NCBI GenBank assembly: GCA_016125185.1
Contig: WGMG01000007.1
Location: forward strand, 1-64,000
DNA from: Armatimonadota bacterium
Lineage (GTDB): Bacteria > Armatimonadota > Fimbriimonadia > Fimbriimonadales > Fimbriimonadaceae
Length of the DNA: 64,000 nt
Reading direction: 5' to 3'
Below the pieces are notes generated by a model, which had not been told where the DNA came from, did no database searches, and saw only the letters and a program-made list of their open reading frames with translations. This document shows positions 50,269 through 58,753 of this stretch, piece after piece (position 1 is the stretch's first letter; the number at the start of each line of letters is the position of its first letter). The position numbers were made by a program, and so were the translations under genes.

Positions 50269-50974
50269 CCCCGAAAGGATCGTCGAACTCGACCACGTCT
50301 CCAAGGTCTATCCGATGGGGGAGGTGCAGGTGACGGCCCTCTCTGATGCCAGCTTATCGGTTGCCGCGGGAGAATTTGTGGTGATCCTCGGTCCCAGCGG
50401 TTGCGGCAAAAGCACGATGATGAATATCATCGGCGGGCTGGACTCTCCAACTTCCGGCGTGGTGAAAGTGGCGGGAGAGGACATCACCCTATACACAGAA
50501 GTCGAACTGACAAACTATCGTCGCAACCGCGTCGGCTTCATCTTTCAGTTCTTTAATCTGGTGACGACGCTTACAGTTCGAGAGAATGTTCAACTGGTGG
50601 CGGAGATGAGCCGCCATCCACGCGACGTCGATGAGGTTATCGAGGCCGTTGGGCTCGCTGATCGCGCGAGTCACTTCCCTTCAGAACTCAGCGGAGGACA
50701 GCAGCAGCGCACGGCCATTGCGAGGGCGCTGGTGAAAAATGCCCCTCTGCTGCTTTGCGATGAACCGACAGGCGAACTGGACTCCGAAACCGGGCGCTTG
50801 GTTTTGGCCCTGTTACACCAGATCACCCACGACCATGGCCAGACCGTGATGATGGTGACGCACAACGCGACGATTTCGAGAATTGCCGACCGAATCCTAA
50901 GGCTCCGCAACGGACGAATTGTTGCTGACGAGACAAACCCTGACCCCATTTCGCCGGATCAGTTGGAATGGTAG
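50258..50974 (+). CDS. ABC transporter ATP-binding protein (MacB/LolD-type)
   Basis: A 238-residue ATPase: Walker A GPSGCGKSTMMN (~46), Q-loop in FIFQFFNLVTTLTV, signature LSGGQQQRTAIARAL, Walker B LLLCDEPTGELD, H-loop in VMMVTHN. The TGELD sequence after Walker B is characteristic of the MacB/LolD class that powers mechanotransmission or lipoprotein release. It overlaps both the adaptor and the permease gene. Confidence 0.95.
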   Translation: MASSPERIVELDHVSKVYPMGEVQVTALSDASLSVAAGEFVVILGPSGCGKSTMMNIIGGLDSPTSGVVKVAGEDITLYTEVELTNYRRNRVGFIFQFFNLVTTLTVRENVQLVAEMSRHPRDVDEVIEAVGLADRASHFPSELSGGQQQRTAIARALVKNAPLLLCDEPTGELDSETGRLVLALLHQITHDHGQTVMMVTHNATISRIADRILRLRNGRIVADETNPDPISPDQLEW

Positions 50975-53385
50975 GTATGAGCATCCTCACCCGTAAACTC
51001 GTTCGGGATTGGATCGCTTCGGGCTGGCAATACATTGCCATTACCGTCACCGTCATGCTGGGGATTACGTTCTTCAACGCCGCCTATTCGGCCTACGTAA
51101 ACCTCGATTCATCGTACAGCGGATCATATAGGCAGCTTCGATTCGAGGACTTCGGGGTGTCTTTCAATGCCGCACCGCGTCGAGTGGCCGAGAGGATTCA
51201 AAAGGTTCCTGGCGTTGCTGCGGTCGAAGCCCGTTTGGTTGAGGACGTTGGTTTGGAGCTACCAAACAGAGGGAACCTGAAACTCGTCGGGCGGCTGATC
51301 TCTGTTCCAGTAGGACGGCCAGCCGCGGTCGACGACTTAAAACTTGTCGAAGGGCGAAAGCTCATCAAAGCAACGGCCCGAGAGATTCTGCTTGAAGCCG
51401 CCTTTGCTAAATACCACAAGCTCGTTCCCGGAGACTTCGTAGTGGCGGTTCGTGGCGCTAGCCGTGTCAAGCTCCAGGTGGCAGGAATTGTTCAGAGTCC
51501 GGAGTATCTGTACGTCGTTCGGAGCAAGCAGGAACTCATGGCGATGCCAAGCACCTTTGGCGTCATGTTTGTCTCCGAAGACGTCTTGGGGCCGCTCGTC
51601 GAAAAGTCTGGCGAAGTGGACGAAGTCAAGGTCCGCATCGCCAAGGACGCCGACCTAAAGGCAACGATGAGGCGGACCAAAGAAGCTCTGCACATCTATA
51701 AGCCCGAGGACCCGGTTTCGTACAAAGACCAACCCGGCTACCAAATGCTTCAGCAGGATCTATCGGGATTTCAAGCCTACGCCACCCTTTTCCCCGCCTT
51801 TTTCCTCGGTGTCGCCTTCCTTTCCGTGTACACGCTGATGATGCGGATGGTGAGCCAGCAACGAACCGCGATTGGTCTGCTGAGAAGTCTGGGTCTTTCC
51901 CGCTGGGAAGTCCTATGGCATTACCTCAGCGGCGCCTTGGTCCTTGGCGTCGTAGCAAGTCTCCTTGGAGACCTCGCCGGAATCTGGTTCGCCCAATGGA
52001 TATCCCATTTGTATATGAGGATGCTTCAGGTTCCATTTAAGGAGATCATTCCTCGTTACGATGTGCTTGGTGTAGGGCTCATCGTCGGGGTGGTGACTTG
52101 CGGATTGGCCGGAGTCTTTCCGTCACTGGCTGCGGCGAGGATTCGACCGGCTGAGGCAATGCGTCCAGAGATACCCACTTTCGGAGCTAGCTCGTTGATG
52201 CTCGATCGGCTCTTGCCTTCCGTTCGCCTGCTGTGGCGGATTCCGCTTCGAAACGTCTTTCGACAGCCGAAGCGGACGCTTTCAACGCTCTTCGGGATTG
52301 TTGCCGGGATGGCCCTGATGATGACGGCCAAGGGACTGCTTGATTCCAGCGAGACGGCGATGGACCAAATCGTTTCGGGTTCTTACCACTATGACCTACG
52401 TGTCGATTTCATCCGTTATCAGTCCAACGACGTGGTCGAGCGAGTGCGAAGCTGGCCCGGAGTTCGGTACGCCGAAGGGGCTCTTGAGCTTCCATTAGAG
52501 ATTCGTCACGGAACCAAGACCTACTCGGCTATGGTGTCCGGGCTTCCCGATGGCCAGCGGCTACGCAGTTTGGTTGATTTTGACGGACAGGCAATTTCGG
52601 TTCCGGTTGAGGGGGCGATCTTCGGTCCCACCCTCCGAAAAAGGCTGAACCTGGAGTTGGGCGACCAAGTCGACTTGTCATTGCCGGAACAACTGACTGC
52701 GGAAAAGTCTTCTCACCGAACCATTCGTGTAGCTGGGTTTAACGACGAAGCGATGGGCACGGTCATGTACTGCCGAAGAGACTCGGTGGAGCGTATGTTC
52801 CGTCGCGACCTAGAACTGCCACCCAATGCGATAACTGGAATCGCACTCGTGTGCGACCCATCTTATCAACAGGTTGTGAAGCAGCGACTGGAGAATCTAT
52901 CCGACGCCGGGTCGGTTCTGTCTCGCGCCGATATCTCCATTCTTGTTCACGACATGATGAAGACGATGCGCATCTTCGTTTGGATCATGGAAATCTTTGG
53001 CGTTTTCCTAGCATTTGCAGTGATCTTCAACATGGTGTCGATCAATGTTCTCGAGCGTTCGACCGAAGTGGCGACCCTTCGGACGATAGGGGTGAGCCGT
53101 AGCCAAATTAGTTGGCTGATTACGATTGAGAATTTGGCGGTAAGTCTGCTTGGCATGGCGATCGGGCTACCATTTGGGCGCTGGTTCGTTGGGGCATTCT
53201 GGCGGGCTTCGCAGAGCCCCGAGCAGGAAGACTTGTTCAGCTTCAAGATTGCCATCCACTCGTCAACCTACTTGTGGACTTGCATTGCTGTACTGGTCGT
53301 TGCAGTTGTTTCGACGGTCCCCTCTCTCCTCCGACTGAATCGAATGGATCTTGCCAAGTCGACCAAGGAGAGGGCCGCCGGATGA
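50968..53385 (+). CDS. ABC transporter permease, two FtsX-like repeats
   Basis: An 805-residue membrane protein. The N-terminal span WQYIAITVTVMLGITFFNAAY is followed by a ~210-residue periplasmic domain, then three spans (ATLFPAFFLGVAFLSVYTL..., LVLGVVASLLGDLAGIWFA, GLIVGVVTCGLAGVFPSLAAARIRPAEAMRP). The pattern then repeats: a span at ~425-445, a second periplasmic domain, and three more spans ending in LLRLNRMDLAKSTKERAAG. The IRPAEAMRP motif is the FtsX coupling helix. Duplicated FtsX permeases like this work with LolD-type ATPases. The exported substrate is unknown. Confidence 0.9.
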   Translation: MVGMSILTRKLVRDWIASGWQYIAITVTVMLGITFFNAAYSAYVNLDSSYSGSYRQLRFEDFGVSFNAAPRRVAERIQKVPGVAAVEARLVEDVGLELPNRGNLKLVGRLISVPVGRPAAVDDLKLVEGRKLIKATAREILLEAAFAKYHKLVPGDFVVAVRGASRVKLQVAGIVQSPEYLYVVRSKQELMAMPSTFGVMFVSEDVLGPLVEKSGEVDEVKVRIAKDADLKATMRRTKEALHIYKPEDPVSYKDQPGYQMLQQDLSGFQAYATLFPAFFLGVAFLSVYTLMMRMVSQQRTAIGLLRSLGLSRWEVLWHYLSGALVLGVVASLLGDLAGIWFAQWISHLYMRMLQVPFKEIIPRYDVLGVGLIVGVVTCGLAGVFPSLAAARIRPAEAMRPEIPTFGASSLMLDRLLPSVRLLWRIPLRNVFRQPKRTLSTLFGIVAGMALMMTAKGLLDSSETAMDQIVSGSYHYDLRVDFIRYQSNDVVERVRSWPGVRYAEGALELPLEIRHGTKTYSAMVSGLPDGQRLRSLVDFDGQAISVPVEGAIFGPTLRKRLNLELGDQVDLSLPEQLTAEKSSHRTIRVAGFNDEAMGTVMYCRRDSVERMFRRDLELPPNAITGIALVCDPSYQQVVKQRLENLSDAGSVLSRADISILVHDMMKTMRIFVWIMEIFGVFLAFAVIFNMVSINVLERSTEVATLRTIGVSRSQISWLITIENLAVSLLGMAIGLPFGRWFVGAFWRASQSPEQEDLFSFKIAIHSSTYLWTCIAVLVVAVVSTVPSLLRLNRMDLAKSTKERAAG

Positions 53386-53432
53386 ACCAACTCGAATTCG
53401 GATGTCGGCGAACAACGTACAATAGAAGGACT

Positions 53433-54404
53433 ATGTCAACTTTGGAGCGCGCCATCAAGGCTCATCCAAGAAACCCCGGAACGCCGCTAAACCTCGACCA
53501 TGTCGAGGGATTGACGGTTAACCGAAGCGCGGTGGAGCGCCGTGCCGCCACCCTTGGCGGGCGTCGAACCGTGAAGAAGGATTGGCAGGCGGCTTGGCTC
53601 CTGCAAGCCATTCGCTGTATCGACCTCACGACCCTGAGTGGCGACGACACGCCAGGCAATGTGCATCGACTTTGCGCCAAAGCTCGGCAACCGGTCCGTC
53701 AGGACCTTCTGGATGCCCTTGGCGTGTCGGGGATCACCACCGGAGCCGTATGTGTGTACCACCAATACGTTGAAGAGTGCGTCAAGAACCTCTCCGGGAC
53801 CGGAATCCCCGTTGCCGCCGTTTCGACCGGCTTCCCGGCTGGACTTTCACCGTTGCGCGAGCGCATCCACGAAATTCAGGCAAGCGTGGCGGCTGGCGCT
53901 CATGAAATCGACATCGTCATCACTCGCGCCCACGTGTTGCGCGGCGACTGGCAGGCGCTCTACGACGAGATGCAGATGTTTCGTGAGGCGTGCGGTGAAG
54001 CCCACGTGAAGGCGATTCTGGCGACCGGTGAACTTGGAACACTGACAAACGTTGCCAAGGCAAGCATGGTCTGCATGATGGCCGGAGCCGACTTCATCAA
54101 GACATCGACCGGCAAGGAGCCGGTCAACGCCACGATTCCCTATGGCTTGGTGATGGACCGCATGATCCGCGAGTACCACGCCGACACCGGCTACAAAGTC
54201 GGCTTCAAGCCGGCCGGAGGTATTCGAACCGCCAAGCAAGCTCTCGACTTCCTGATTCTGATGAAAGAGGAACTGGGCGACGAATGGCTCCAACCGAACC
54301 TGTTCCGACTAGGCGCGAGCACCCTACTTTCCGATATCGAGCGCCAACTCGAGCACTTCATCACCGGTCGATACTCGGCGTTCAACCGCCACCCGATGGC
54401 ATAA
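53433..54404 (+). CDS. deoC: Deoxyribose-phosphate aldolase
   Basis: Splits 2-deoxyribose 5-phosphate to acetaldehyde and glyceraldehyde 3-phosphate. 323 residues from the ATG at 53433, which follows AGAAGGA; the longer frame upstream lies inside the permease gene. CIDLTTLSGDDTPGNV, IDIVITRAHVLRGD, KAILATGELGTL and the Schiff-base lysine in ADFIKTSTGKEPV are in order, followed by GFKPAGGIRTAKQAL. About 80 residues longer at the N-terminus than E. coli DeoC; long forms are known in other bacteria. Four bases separate it from the aldehyde dehydrogenase, which could oxidise the acetaldehyde. Confidence 0.95.
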   Translation: MSTLERAIKAHPRNPGTPLNLDHVEGLTVNRSAVERRAATLGGRRTVKKDWQAAWLLQAIRCIDLTTLSGDDTPGNVHRLCAKARQPVRQDLLDALGVSGITTGAVCVYHQYVEECVKNLSGTGIPVAAVSTGFPAGLSPLRERIHEIQASVAAGAHEIDIVITRAHVLRGDWQALYDEMQMFREACGEAHVKAILATGELGTLTNVAKASMVCMMAGADFIKTSTGKEPVNATIPYGLVMDRMIREYHADTGYKVGFKPAGGIRTAKQALDFLILMKEELGDEWLQPNLFRLGASTLLSDIERQLEHFITGRYSAFNRHPMA

Positions 54405-54408
54405 CCCC

Positions 54409-56754
54409 ATGAGCAAAGTCGCAGAAATCTTAGCAACAATGGACTACGGTCCCGCGCCGGAAGCGGCGAACCTCGCCAACGAGTGGCTGGAGGCGCATGG
54501 ACGGAAGTTCGGTCTGTTCATCGACGGAAAATGGCGAAATGCCGATTCTCATTTCGACACTTTTTCGCCCAGTTCTGGCCAAAAGATCGCCCAAATTGGA
54601 CAAGCTTCGGCTTCCGATATCGACGCGGCGGTAAAAGCGGCGGCGAAAGCACAGAAGGCTTGGATGGAAATCGGGGCCACTGCCAGAGCCAAGTATTTGT
54701 ACGCGTTGGCACGCCAGGTGCAGAAACACTCCCGGCTTTTTGCGGTTTTGGAATCTTTGGACAATGGGAAACCGATCCGCGAGACCCGCGACATCGATAT
54801 CCCGCTCGTCGCTCGACACTTCTACTACCACGCGGGCTGGGCAAAGGTGATGGAGACCGAATTCCCCGACTACGAGCCGGTCGGCGTGTGCGGACAGATC
54901 ATCCCTTGGAACTTCCCGCTCCTGATGTTGTCGTGGAAGATTGCGCCCGCCTTGGCGATGGGCAATGCTGTCATCCTCAAACCAGCCGAGTTCACTTCAT
55001 TAACGGCCCTTCTTTTTGCCGAAATATGTGAGACGGTCGGACTGCCGAAGGGTGTGGTCAACATCGTGACCGGTGATGGAGAAGCAGGCGCGGCGATCGT
55101 CGAGCATCCGGGAATTCAGAAGATCGCCTTTACTGGCTCGACTGAAGTCGGCAAGATCATCCGACGTGCGACGGCGGCAACGGATAAGAAACTCTCACTT
55201 GAGTTGGGCGGCAAATCGCCTTTCATCGTATTCGAAGATGCCGATCTCGATTCGGTCGTCGAAGGCGTGGTCGATGCGATTTGGTTCAATCAGGGGCAGG
55301 TCTGTTGCGCCGGTTCGCGACTTCTGGTGCAAGAAGGCGTTGCCGAAAAGCTGTACGGCAAGATTCGACGTCGAATGGAGACGCTCCGCATCGGTGACCC
55401 GCTTGACAAGGCTGTCGATATTGGAGCTATTGTCGACAAGGTCCAACTTGACCGCATAGACAGTTTGGTCAAGGAAGGCGTGCAGGAAGGAGCCACGATC
55501 TATCAACCCGAATGCGCCTTCCCGGCAGGTGGATGGTTCTACCCACCGACCTTGTTGACGAATGTTGAACCCGCCAGCGCGGTCGCTCAGGTTGAAATCT
55601 TCGGCCCGGTCCTGGTCGCCATGACGTTCCGAACGCCAGCCGAAGCCGTCGCCTTAGCCAACAACACGGTGTACGGACTGGCCAGCTCGGTTTGGACTCA
55701 AAACCTCGATGTCGCCCACGATATCGCCGCTAAGGTGAAGGCAGGAACGGTGTGGATCAACTGCACCAACCAGTTCGACGCCAGCGCCGGATTCGGTGGC
55801 TACCGCGAAAGCGGTTATGGTCGAGAAGGTGGTCGCGAAGGTCTTTTTGAATATCTGAAGCCAAAGCTGGAGACGGTCAAACCGACTGCGATGCCAACTG
55901 TGAAGCCCCAAGAACGAACGAGCGGCATCGACAAGACGCACAAGCTCTACGTTGGCGGCAAACAAGCGCGACCTGATTCGGGCTATTCGCTGACCCTGCA
56001 AACGACCGAAGGTCCGGTCGAGATTGGACGGGGCAACCGCAAGGATATCCGCAATGCGGTCGAAGCCGCTGACGTTGCGTATCTGGCATGGTCGGCCGCC
56101 ACCGCCTTCAATCGGTCGCAGGTTCTGTATTACTTCGCCGAGAATTTTGAAGCAGCCAAGAGCCAGATCGTCGAAGCGCTAACGACGATGGGAGCCACAC
56201 CCAAGGCCGCCACCGCCGAATTCGAAGCGAGCCTGGACCGGATTCTCCATTACGCAGCTATGGCCGACAAGTTCGAGGCGGAAACCCATCAAGCCCCGTC
56301 GCGATCGCTGATCTACACTCGCAAGGAGGCGATTGGCCCGGTTGCCGTCGTCGCTCCCGCCGACTCCCCGTTGCTCGGCTTTCTTTCCGGCTGCCTGCCG
56401 CTCATCGCGATGGGCAACTCGGTGATTTCAGTCCCGAGCTACGCCAACCCGCTCCCCGCGCTGGAACTCTATCGCATCATCGAAGCGAGCGACTTTCCCG
56501 CCGGAGTCTGGAACATCATCACGGGCACGCCGGAGGAATTGGAAAAGACGTTGGCCGACCACGACGGAATCCAGGCCATCTGGCATTTCGGATCGAAGGA
56601 AGGCGGCGAAATGGCTCAGCGATCATCGGCTGGGAACCTCAAACAGACTTGGTGCCAACTTGGAAAGTCGTTGAACTGGAACGCGACGCCGTCGCGAGAG
56701 TTTTTGCGCCGAGCAACCCAGATCAAGAACGTCTGGGTGCCCTACGGCGCCTAA
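54409..56754 (+). CDS. Two-domain aldehyde dehydrogenase (ALDH16-like)
   Basis: 781 residues, much longer than the usual ~500. Residues ~20-500 form a complete ALDH: IIPWNFPLLMLSWKIAPALAMGN, FTGSTEVGKII, the Glu in LELGGKSPFIVFEDAD, and the Cys in FNQGQVCCAGSRL (~residue 300). From ~510 to the end a second ALDH-like part begins (HKLYVGGKQARPDSGYSLTL, GPVAVVAPADSPLLGFLSGCLP) and stops after the cofactor-binding half without its own catalytic Cys motif. This layout is like ALDH16, where the C-terminal part helps dimerisation. With deoC upstream, acetaldehyde is a likely substrate. Confidence 0.9.
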   Translation: MSKVAEILATMDYGPAPEAANLANEWLEAHGRKFGLFIDGKWRNADSHFDTFSPSSGQKIAQIGQASASDIDAAVKAAAKAQKAWMEIGATARAKYLYALARQVQKHSRLFAVLESLDNGKPIRETRDIDIPLVARHFYYHAGWAKVMETEFPDYEPVGVCGQIIPWNFPLLMLSWKIAPALAMGNAVILKPAEFTSLTALLFAEICETVGLPKGVVNIVTGDGEAGAAIVEHPGIQKIAFTGSTEVGKIIRRATAATDKKLSLELGGKSPFIVFEDADLDSVVEGVVDAIWFNQGQVCCAGSRLLVQEGVAEKLYGKIRRRMETLRIGDPLDKAVDIGAIVDKVQLDRIDSLVKEGVQEGATIYQPECAFPAGGWFYPPTLLTNVEPASAVAQVEIFGPVLVAMTFRTPAEAVALANNTVYGLASSVWTQNLDVAHDIAAKVKAGTVWINCTNQFDASAGFGGYRESGYGREGGREGLFEYLKPKLETVKPTAMPTVKPQERTSGIDKTHKLYVGGKQARPDSGYSLTLQTTEGPVEIGRGNRKDIRNAVEAADVAYLAWSAATAFNRSQVLYYFAENFEAAKSQIVEALTTMGATPKAATAEFEASLDRILHYAAMADKFEAETHQAPSRSLIYTRKEAIGPVAVVAPADSPLLGFLSGCLPLIAMGNSVISVPSYANPLPALELYRIIEASDFPAGVWNIITGTPEELEKTLADHDGIQAIWHFGSKEGGEMAQRSSAGNLKQTWCQLGKSLNWNATPSREFLRRATQIKNVWVPYGA

Positions 56755-57917
56755 GCCTTAGCCTTTGCCGTCAGGTAAAGGCTAAGCCCCACTCCGCTCA
56801 CGAGGGCCAGGCCGCCGCCGAAGACCAGCATCGCTTCGGGCGAGACTTTCGCCCAAATTGCACCGGCCAGCAGGTTACCAACGAGCGTCACCAATCCCAC
56901 GATGAAGTAGTGAGCGCCAATGAGCGTCCCCTTCGGAATCTCGACGCCCTGTTGAACCAAAAACGCCTTCGAGACGCCGTCGGTAGCGGCAACCGCAACT
57001 CCGTAGAGTGCGAATACTGGCACCATTCCCCAACCAAACGAACGCGACAAAAGCATGTAGCAGACCCCGAACAATGCCCATCCCACCAGCAGAACTCGAC
57101 CCGAGCCGATTTTGTCCGAAATGGACCCCAAGGGGGATGAACTGATGGCGTACGCCAAATTGAACAAGGCGTAAAGGAGCGTGACCTGATAGGGAGCCGC
57201 CCCGTTGGCCCCTGCGTACAAAAGTAAGTAGGTGTCGCTACTGTTGGCCAGCCCGAAAAGGGCGAGGACACCTAGCAGGATCCATATCCGTTTTGGGAGA
57301 TGAAGGTCAAATTTGAGTGCCGAGGTTGGCGACACCGCTTTGTGATGATCAGCGTCGCGAACCAAGAAGGTGATGGCCACCGCGATCAGGCCCGGAAAGG
57401 CGGTTAGCAGGAGAATCGTTCGTAACGCGTCCGGGAACCGCCAAACAATCGCGGCTCCGATCGACACGCCGCAAAAGGCCCCCGCGGTATCCATCATGCG
57501 ATGAAATCCGAACGCCCGTCCCGACTGCGCGGGTTCGACCGAGTCGGCGATCAGCGCGTCGCGAGACGACGTTCGAATGCCCTTTCCGACTCGGTCGGCA
57601 AGGCGACACACGAGCACAAACGGCCACGATGCCGCCAATCCGACCAGTGGCTTAGCTACTACACTAATGCCGTAACCCCACCGGATGTACGGGGTTCGGC
57701 GTCCCAAGCGGTCGCTTCGAATGCCTGACCAAAGCCGAAGAACCGCAATCACCAAACCGGCAAGTCCCTCGATCAGACCGAGGGTCCAACTCGGCGCTTT
57801 GAGGGTTCCCACGATGAAACGTGGCAAAATAGGATACGCCAGCTCGGAAGACACGTCCGCCCAAAAGCTGATCCATCCTAGCGTTCTCACGGTCGGGGGT
57901 ATCGCGCTTGCGGGCAT
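56751..57917 (-). CDS. Major facilitator superfamily transporter
   Basis: 388 residues from the ATG at 57917 (a GTG/other start at 57944 is possible but would overlap the divergent gene). Twelve hydrophobic segments in two halves are recognisable. The loop-2-3 motif is present as GIRSDRLGRRTPYIRWGYG, with LADRVGKGIRTSSRDALIAD on helix 4-5, a pattern common among bacterial exporters of unknown substrate. It converges with and touches the ALDH stop. Confidence 0.88.
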   Translation of the reverse strand: MPASAIPPTVRTLGWISFWADVSSELAYPILPRFIVGTLKAPSWTLGLIEGLAGLVIAVLRLWSGIRSDRLGRRTPYIRWGYGISVVAKPLVGLAASWPFVLVCRLADRVGKGIRTSSRDALIADSVEPAQSGRAFGFHRMMDTAGAFCGVSIGAAIVWRFPDALRTILLLTAFPGLIAVAITFLVRDADHHKAVSPTSALKFDLHLPKRIWILLGVLALFGLANSSDTYLLLYAGANGAAPYQVTLLYALFNLAYAISSSPLGSISDKIGSGRVLLVGWALFGVCYMLLSRSFGWGMVPVFALYGVAVAATDGVSKAFLVQQGVEIPKGTLIGAHYFIVGLVTLVGNLLAGAIWAKVSPEAMLVFGGGLALVSGVGLSLYLTAKAKA

Positions 57918-57924
57918 GTAACGA

Positions 57925-58665
57925 GTGTATCCAAGCGGCGGCAAGGCAGTTGGCGTGTACGTTCCAAACTATGTTCCCGAACCGGAAGAGATTCCCGGCA
58001 ACCTCACCAAGGAGCCGTACGCCCGGCGGGTTCAATATATCCGTCATGTTCTTTACAAATTCATCGGCTCAGTAGCAATGATCGTCGGCGTGGGCCTCTT
58101 AGTGCCGCGGAATCTTCCGGTTTGGCCGATCACGGGCTTCATGCTGATCGTCTTGCTCCTGGTCAGTGGAATTCGGACGGTCCTGCGGGGCACCAACCTG
58201 GAACCGAAGTTGACGACGTGGTGTCTGCCTATCGTGGTGGTGGCTGTGGCTGTCACGTCGCGTGCTTGGACTGCCGCCGCCTTTCCCGCGTGGTCCATCC
58301 TTGCAGGGATCGCTTGCTTCGGCATTTACGCCGCCATCTGCGGGCGTGACTTCAGCTTTGTCGGGGGATACGCCTTATCGATCATTGCTTCGAGCGTATT
58401 CATCGCAGGCGTGATGGTGGAGGAAGGGATGTCGAGTCAGCGAAGCACTGAGGCGCTGTTGTGGAATGCCTTTGGGTTGTTCTATTTGGTGTACGACCTG
58501 GCCGCCATGCTGTCGCGGCGAAAGCGGAACGAGAGTTGGGCATCGGTGGTCGATCTCTACCGCGATATCTTCAACTTCGTCGGCTATTTTCCGCGAGTGG
58601 TCATCCACTGGAATCGGCACCGAATTCTCAACGATTTGAATATAGAGAACCCTTTCCGAAGTTGA
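57925..58665 (+). CDS. Polytopic membrane protein, Bax-inhibitor-like tail
   Basis: A 246-residue protein with a ~45-residue cytoplasmic N-terminus rich in Pro (YVPNYVPEPEEIPGNL) and six hydrophobic segments. The C-terminal VDLYRDIFNFVGYFPRVV resembles the last helix of Bax inhibitor-1-like proteins (LYLDIxNLF). The remainder does not clearly match, so this is only a suggestion. The GTG at 57925 gives a gap of seven bases to the divergent MFS start; GTG 57955 would widen it. Function unknown. Confidence 0.6.
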   Translation: MYPSGGKAVGVYVPNYVPEPEEIPGNLTKEPYARRVQYIRHVLYKFIGSVAMIVGVGLLVPRNLPVWPITGFMLIVLLLVSGIRTVLRGTNLEPKLTTWCLPIVVVAVAVTSRAWTAAAFPAWSILAGIACFGIYAAICGRDFSFVGGYALSIIASSVFIAGVMVEEGMSSQRSTEALLWNAFGLFYLVYDLAAMLSRRKRNESWASVVDLYRDIFNFVGYFPRVVIHWNRHRILNDLNIENPFRS

Positions 58666-58753
58666 ACCTTATTACTAGAATTCTGTTGTATATTGCCGAA
58701 TTCGAAACGGAATGAGGCTAAATCCGTCATACTAAGCGGTAACGGATGCGCCT

